Shown here piece by piece: positions 6,971-8,742 of a stretch of DNA of 8,742 bases; within the stretch, counting starts at the first letter, position 1; every line of letters starts with the position of its first letter. The stretch covers positions 1 through 8,742 of the forward strand of contig JAAZYJ010000052.1 of NCBI GenBank assembly GCA_014239715.1, given 5' to 3'. The position numbers and the translations under genes were made by a program. The stretch comes from Flavobacteriales bacterium. GTDB lineage: Bacteria; Bacteroidota; Bacteroidia; Flavobacteriales; Parvicellaceae. The notes under the pieces are model-generated. The model was not told the DNA's origin, ran no database searches, and worked only from the letters and a program-made list of their open reading frames with translations.

Positions 6971-7687
6971 ATGCTTGGAAATCTGAACCTTGGTAAGGTG
7001 CTGTTTTTAGATATTGAAACTGTTCCTCAAATCTACAATCACAGCGATCTGGACGAGGCGACCCAATATCATTGGGCAAAGAAGAATGCCTACTTGTTGC
7101 GTGATGGCAGTGATCCCGCTGACATCTACGATCGAGCCGGCATCCTGGCGGAATTTGGTAAGATCATTTGCATCTCCGTTGGTATTGTCACTAACAACGA
7201 GACTAAACATGCTGTCAGAACAAAGTCATTCTACGGCGACGAGGAGGCAGCTTTACTCATTCAATTTGCAGCCCTTCTATCCCAACACTATTCTTCACCT
7301 GACAGCCTTTTGTGTGCGCATAATGGTAAAGAGTTTGACATCCCTTATATCTGTCGAAGAATGCTTATTAACGGCATCACGATTCCCGACATACTTAATA
7401 TTGCCGGCAAAAAACCCTGGGAGGTAAAGCACCTGGACACTATGGAGCTGTGGAAATTTGGAGATTATAAAAACTATACCTCTCTTGAGTTGTTGACATA
7501 TGTTTTCAATATTCCCACCCCTAAAGACGACATCGACGGAAGCCAAGTAGCAATGATCTATTACGAAGAGAAAGATCTGAATCGAATAGTAAAATACTGT
7601 GAAAAAGATGTCGTTGCAACTGTTCAGCTGATGCTGCGATATCTGGGAAAGCCCCTGATAGAAGAACAAAACATTGTGCATGCTTAA
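6971..7687 (+). CDS. PolB-like 3'-5' exonuclease (DEDDy, DNA_pol_B_exo2 type)
   Basis: 238 aa with an RNase H-like exonuclease fold and no polymerase domain. The Exo I motif is FLDIETVP (12-19, acidic D14 and E16), Exo II is AHNGKEFDIPYICRR (116-130, D123), and Exo III is Y209-C-E-K-D213 in IVKYCEKDVVATVQL, the YxxxD form of the DEDDy group. HLDTMEL (154-160) also fits the family. All four acidic residues are present, so metal-dependent 3'-5' exonuclease activity on DNA or RNA is expected. The DxE-lacking-polymerase layout matches the predicted PolB-like exonuclease family (PF10108 as I recall it). Its cellular role is not established to my knowledge; repair or RNA processing are both possible. 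It begins 9 nt after the 134-aa gene and ends 9 nt before the next gene. Confidence 0.9.
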   Translation: MLGNLNLGKVLFLDIETVPQIYNHSDLDEATQYHWAKKNAYLLRDGSDPADIYDRAGILAEFGKIICISVGIVTNNETKHAVRTKSFYGDEEAALLIQFAALLSQHYSSPDSLLCAHNGKEFDIPYICRRMLINGITIPDILNIAGKKPWEVKHLDTMELWKFGDYKNYTSLELLTYVFNIPTPKDDIDGSQVAMIYYEEKDLNRIVKYCEKDVVATVQLMLRYLGKPLIEEQNIVHA

Positions 7688-7696
7688 AATGGAAAT

Positions 7697-8742
7697 ATGA
7701 AAGCCATTCTAAAACATTTTGTTAGCAGAAAGGCGTTAATTGTATATCTGATCCTGGGGGCGGGACTATTCTATTTCCGGCATGAATTATCGTATTACGC
7801 AAAAGAGCTTGTCAGAGACAACAGGGACTGGACGGTATCAACCTCCGAGGTCGGAGGAATAATGACCAAAACCATTGTCTCCCCTCCCTTTCATGTCAAC
7901 GGCATATTCCCTTCTATGACCGGCCCCTGGGATGCTCATCACTTTAGCCTAGTGCGGCCTGTCGGACCGGAATTGGTCTGGTTTAAAGGTTATCGGTGTT
8001 CCGTTCGAGATGCAGAGACAAAAGATCTGTTGGGTGATGAGTTTTTATGTCATAACAGCTTGGATTATTCCATTTCTGAGTATTATCGTAACTGGGGAAT
8101 TAAAGGTCGAGCAGGTGTTTTCACCTCTCGCTTAGCCACAATGACCCAAGGACAAACCGACATGAGCCTTCCCGCTGGGTTTGGTATTCCGCTGAAATCG
8201 AATCAGGCCTTGTCAGCACTTACACAAGTCCTGAATGTCAATAGGCCTGAAGCGGATCTTCAGGTGGAGTATGTCATGGAGGTGGACTACGTAACGGACA
8301 AATCTGCAGGAGAAGTAAAGCCCTTGTTCCAGCAGAGTGTAAGCGTTCTTGTTGAAGTGGACACAAATTACCTGTACCATGGTAGTTTGCCAGAGGTGCA
8401 AGATTGTATGCCTGTACTGGCATCTAAAGCCTTTATGAATAAGTGTCGTAATGGTCAGACCTTTACGGGGCACTGGTTGCTTCCAAAAGGAAGGGATACG
8501 ATTAGTTATGACGTGACAGACATCCTTTCTCTTCCCTTCACAACAACACTTCATTACGCCGGGGTACATGTCCATCCACATTGTGAATCGTTAGAGTTGT
8601 GGGACAAGACAGATAACAAACTGATCTTCCGGTCGACCATAGAGAACCACAAAATCTTATCTAAAATGAACAATATTGAGGCTTTCAGCAGCATCTCTGG
8701 AGTAACAATGCACCATGATCACCGGTACGAGCTTGTGTGTGC
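7697..8742 (+). CDS. Membrane-anchored histidine-rich protein, possible copper monooxygenase-like fold (3' truncated)
   Basis: The open frame from ATG 7697 runs through the window end without a stop (348 full codons visible). An N-terminal hydrophobic segment (about 12-27, ALIVYLILGAGLFYF) suggests a membrane anchor with the rest outside the cytoplasm. The visible part reads as a beta-rich protein: SPPFHVNGIFPSMTGPWDAHH (about 62-82), LVWFKGYRC (93-101), FLCHNSLDYS (116-125), LPAGFGIPL (158-166), TQVLNVNRPEADLQVEY (176-192), then TTLHYAGVHVHPHCESLELWD (283-303), with H286, H291, H293 and H295, and MHHDHRYELV (338-347). I recall uncharacterised bacterial proteins with the same order of segments. 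The HxH plus distal histidines and the strand pattern resemble the copper-binding parts of peptidylglycine hydroxylating monooxygenase and plant SURNod19-like proteins. That link is inference. A 9-nt gap after the exonuclease gene places it in the same cluster. An upstream ATG at 7689 stops after three codons and is not the start. Confidence 0.78.
   Translation, partial: MKAILKHFVSRKALIVYLILGAGLFYFRHELSYYAKELVRDNRDWTVSTSEVGGIMTKTIVSPPFHVNGIFPSMTGPWDAHHFSLVRPVGPELVWFKGYRCSVRDAETKDLLGDEFLCHNSLDYSISEYYRNWGIKGRAGVFTSRLATMTQGQTDMSLPAGFGIPLKSNQALSALTQVLNVNRPEADLQVEYVMEVDYVTDKSAGEVKPLFQQSVSVLVEVDTNYLYHGSLPEVQDCMPVLASKAFMNKCRNGQTFTGHWLLPKGRDTISYDVTDILSLPFTTTLHYAGVHVHPHCESLELWDKTDNKLIFRSTIENHKILSKMNNIEAFSSISGVTMHHDHRYELVC

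Noticed and set aside
7014..7427. 137-aa alternate-frame and 128-aa antisense open frames within the exonuclease gene
   Set aside because: The exonuclease frame carries Exo I-III motifs; the others are shadows.
7689..7699. ATG at 7689 as an alternative start or leader peptide before the last gene
   Set aside because: It reads Met-Glu-Ile-stop, overlaps the true start region, and is too short to support as a functional leader.
8213..8581. Leftward 122-aa open frame near the right end
   Set aside because: It is antisense to the continuous frame from 7697, which has a clear start, membrane segment and recognisable motif pattern.

Overview
The window looks like a chromosomal segment from a member of the Bacteroidota, most likely near Flavobacteriales or Cytophagales. 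The reasons are: two divergent start regions each carry an exact TAnnTTTG element (the Bacteroidota -7 box) 20 nt before the ATG; start codons lack clear Shine-Dalgarno sequences; the lysyl-tRNA synthetase has an extra C-terminal tail; and two proteins (a 134-aa orphan and a PolB-type 3'-5' exonuclease) match families I know mainly from this phylum. These are judgements from reading the sequence and from memory, not from database searches. No tRNA, rRNA, CRISPR array, insertion sequence or phage gene is visible.

Layout. Positions 1-304 hold no supportable gene and serve at least partly as leader for a WYL-domain transcriptional regulator (305-1327, +). A 155-bp gap with two short inverted repeats follows, then an unrecognised 119-aa gene (1483-1842, +). 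This gene converges on lysS (1884-3596, -) with only 41 bp between them. A 109-bp divergent promoter region (3597-3705) separates lysS from a tightly packed rightward cluster: a SIS-family phosphoglucose/phosphomannose isomerase (3706-4689), lipB (4689-5387), a membrane-anchored serine hydrolase of the beta-lactamase/6-aminohexanoate-dimer hydrolase type (5392-6564), a 134-aa orphan (6557-6961), a PolB-like 3'-5' exonuclease (6971-7687), and a membrane-anchored histidine-rich protein cut by the window end (7697->8742). Spacings in this cluster are -1, +4, -8, +9 and +9 nt, so one transcript starting near 3678 is the simplest reading.

Function. The recognisable genes are mostly housekeeping: lysine charging, sugar-phosphate isomerisation and lipoyl cofactor attachment. 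The cluster members do not form one obvious pathway, so co-transcription may reflect genome compaction rather than shared function. The least understood parts are the downstream end of the cluster (134-aa orphan, exonuclease, histidine-rich protein) and the WYL regulator/119-aa pair. I do not see a convincing new multi-gene system. The best candidate for new biochemistry is the partial protein at 7697-8742, whose HxHPH cluster and overall pattern suggest a copper type II (PHM-like) fold.
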